DNA of 64,000 bases from positions 136,053-200,052 of the forward strand of contig CAYUVH010000049.1 of NCBI GenBank assembly GCA_964448135.1, given 5' to 3'. The position numbers and the translations under genes were made by a program. Each line of letters starts with the position of its first letter. Position 1 is the first letter of the stretch. The stretch comes from CAYUVH01 sp964448135 (GTDB taxonomy: Bacteria; Verrucomicrobiota; Verrucomicrobiia; Limisphaerales; UBA8199). This document shows, in pieces, positions 63,223 to 64,000 of this stretch. The notes below the pieces were generated by a model. It searched no databases. It had not been told where the DNA came from and worked only from the letters and a program-made list of their open reading frames with translations.

Positions 63223-64000
63223 ATGAAAACAGCGCTGCTTTCCTTATTGGTAATTGTATTCGGGTTTGGAAAGTCCTCCGCGGAAACGAATGCGTTTCCC
63301 TTGTGGCCGGACGGCGCGCCTGGTGCGCTGGGTAAACAGGATAAGGACATTCCGACGCTGACGGTCTTCCAACCCGACCCCGCCAAAGCGACCGGCGCGG
63401 CGCTGGTGATTTGTCCGGGTGGCGGTTACGGACATCTCGCGCCTTCCGAAGGCGAGTTATATGCGCGGTTCTTCAATGAGTCCGGCATCACGTGCTTCGT
63501 GCTGAAATACCGGCTCGCCACGGATGGGTATCATCATCCGGCGATGATACAGGACGCCGCCCGCGCAGTGCGGACCGTCCGCGCCCGCGCGAAGGAATGG
63601 AACGTGGACCCAAAGAAAATCGGCATCATCGGCTCATCTGCCGGCGGACATCTCGCTTCGTCCCTGCTGACCCATTTTGACTCGGGAAATACTTCCGCTG
63701 TTGACCCCATCGATTTGCAAAGTTCGCGCCCTGACCTCGGGATTCTCTGCTATCCGGTCATTGCGATGGAAGGGCCGTTTGTGCACCAGGGCTCGAAAAA
63801 GAACCTCCTTGGCACCAACGCTGCGCCGGAATTGGCTCAGGAGCTCTCAAGCGAACAACAGGTGAAGAAGGACACACCGCCGTGTTTTATCTGGCACACC
63901 TGGGCGGACAAGGGAGTCATGGTCGAAAACAGCCTGATGTTCGCCAGCGCACTGCGGAAGGCCGGCGTGCCGTTCGATCTTCATGTTTACGAAAATGGTC
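63223..64000 (+). CDS. Exported alpha/beta hydrolase (acetyl-xylan-esterase-like), cut by the window edge
   Basis: The frame opens with ATG 63223 and stays open to the last base, giving 259 codons plus one base, so the C-terminus is missing. A signal peptide (MKTALLSLLVIVFGFGKSSA) is followed by LWPDGAPGALGKQDKDIPTLTVFQPDPAKATGAALVICPGGGYGHLAPSEGE, the oxyanion region of this group. The nucleophile motif is GSSAGGHLAS. DPKKIGIIGSS precedes it. Similar exported esterases of Verrucomicrobia and Planctomycetes remove acetyl groups from xylan or related glycans. The catalytic Asp and His should be near or beyond the edge. It fits the saprophytic theme of the window. Confidence 0.85.
   Translation, partial: MKTALLSLLVIVFGFGKSSAETNAFPLWPDGAPGALGKQDKDIPTLTVFQPDPAKATGAALVICPGGGYGHLAPSEGELYARFFNESGITCFVLKYRLATDGYHHPAMIQDAARAVRTVRARAKEWNVDPKKIGIIGSSAGGHLASSLLTHFDSGNTSAVDPIDLQSSRPDLGILCYPVIAMEGPFVHQGSKKNLLGTNAAPELAQELSSEQQVKKDTPPCFIWHTWADKGVMVENSLMFASALRKAGVPFDLHVYENG

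Overview
The window looks like chromosome of a GC-rich verrucomicrobium, most plausibly of the Pedosphaera/Limisphaera type (an inference from gene content, since no rRNA is present). Pointers are sulfatases, GH20, GH78-like and DUF4838 enzymes, Tat-exported proteins, a pseudopilin-type protein, choice-of-anchor Q beta-helix proteins, a TIGR03067 protein, an autotransporter-type beta-strand repeat protein, an omega subunit of verrucomicrobial type, and hairpin-rich dispersed repeats. About 47 genes are supported. Two run off the window: a giant secreted protein at the left edge and an alpha/beta hydrolase at the right edge. No tRNA, rRNA, CRISPR array, transposase or phage gene was seen.

Layout. 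1-4158 (minus): secreted multi-domain protein alternating HYR domains with a second beta-rich module. 4460-9170 (plus): alpha-glucan phosphorylase, rlmN, a LysR regulator and RNA polymerase omega. 9553-11864 (plus): a NarL-type two-component pair whose sensor carries a rhamnosidase-like beta-sandwich, preceded by two related inverted repeats. 11892-20508 (minus): a saprophytic block with a CHAP/NBR1-Ig/autotransporter-repeat protein, a DUF4838 protein, two beta-propeller-like proteins (one Tat-exported, one cytosolic) and small envelope proteins. 20685-29336: sulfatase, NADP-glutamate dehydrogenase, several unknown membrane proteins, a membrane J-domain protein, a pseudopilin-like protein and a lipoprotein. 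26941-27607 and 29337-29792 are gene-free and rich in repeats and hairpins. 29793-41833: GH20-like hexosaminidase, a four-gene plus-strand run (two paralogous beta-helix proteins, an FGE-like protein, a sulfatase), a GH78-like enzyme and a Tat-exported aldo/keto reductase, ending at a strong terminator hairpin.

42445-50243 (plus): a 1192-residue hybrid kinase, a coupled ATP-grasp/amidohydrolase pair, sigma-54 and a SpoIIAA-like protein. 50258-54153 (minus): peptide deformylase, PfkB kinase, ParB, an M23 peptidase and a small membrane protein. 54230-62513 (minus, read right to left): a seven-gene run of acetyl-CoA synthetase, M19 dipeptidase, SDR dehydrogenase and a complete sugar-alcohol-type ABC importer. 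Four-base overlaps and very short gaps argue for one transcript. 62701-64000 (plus): a VOC protein and a secreted esterase-like hydrolase.

Together the genes describe a heterotroph that breaks down complex, partly sulfated glycans outside the cell, takes up polyols, stores or mobilises glucan, and senses extracellular carbohydrate. The less ordinary items are the sugar-binding-like histidine kinase, the ATP-grasp/amidohydrolase pair, the paired beta-propeller/DUF4838 run, the FGE-like protein with half of its cysteine pair, a shared short beta-module in four exported proteins, and the perfect 31-bp hairpin.
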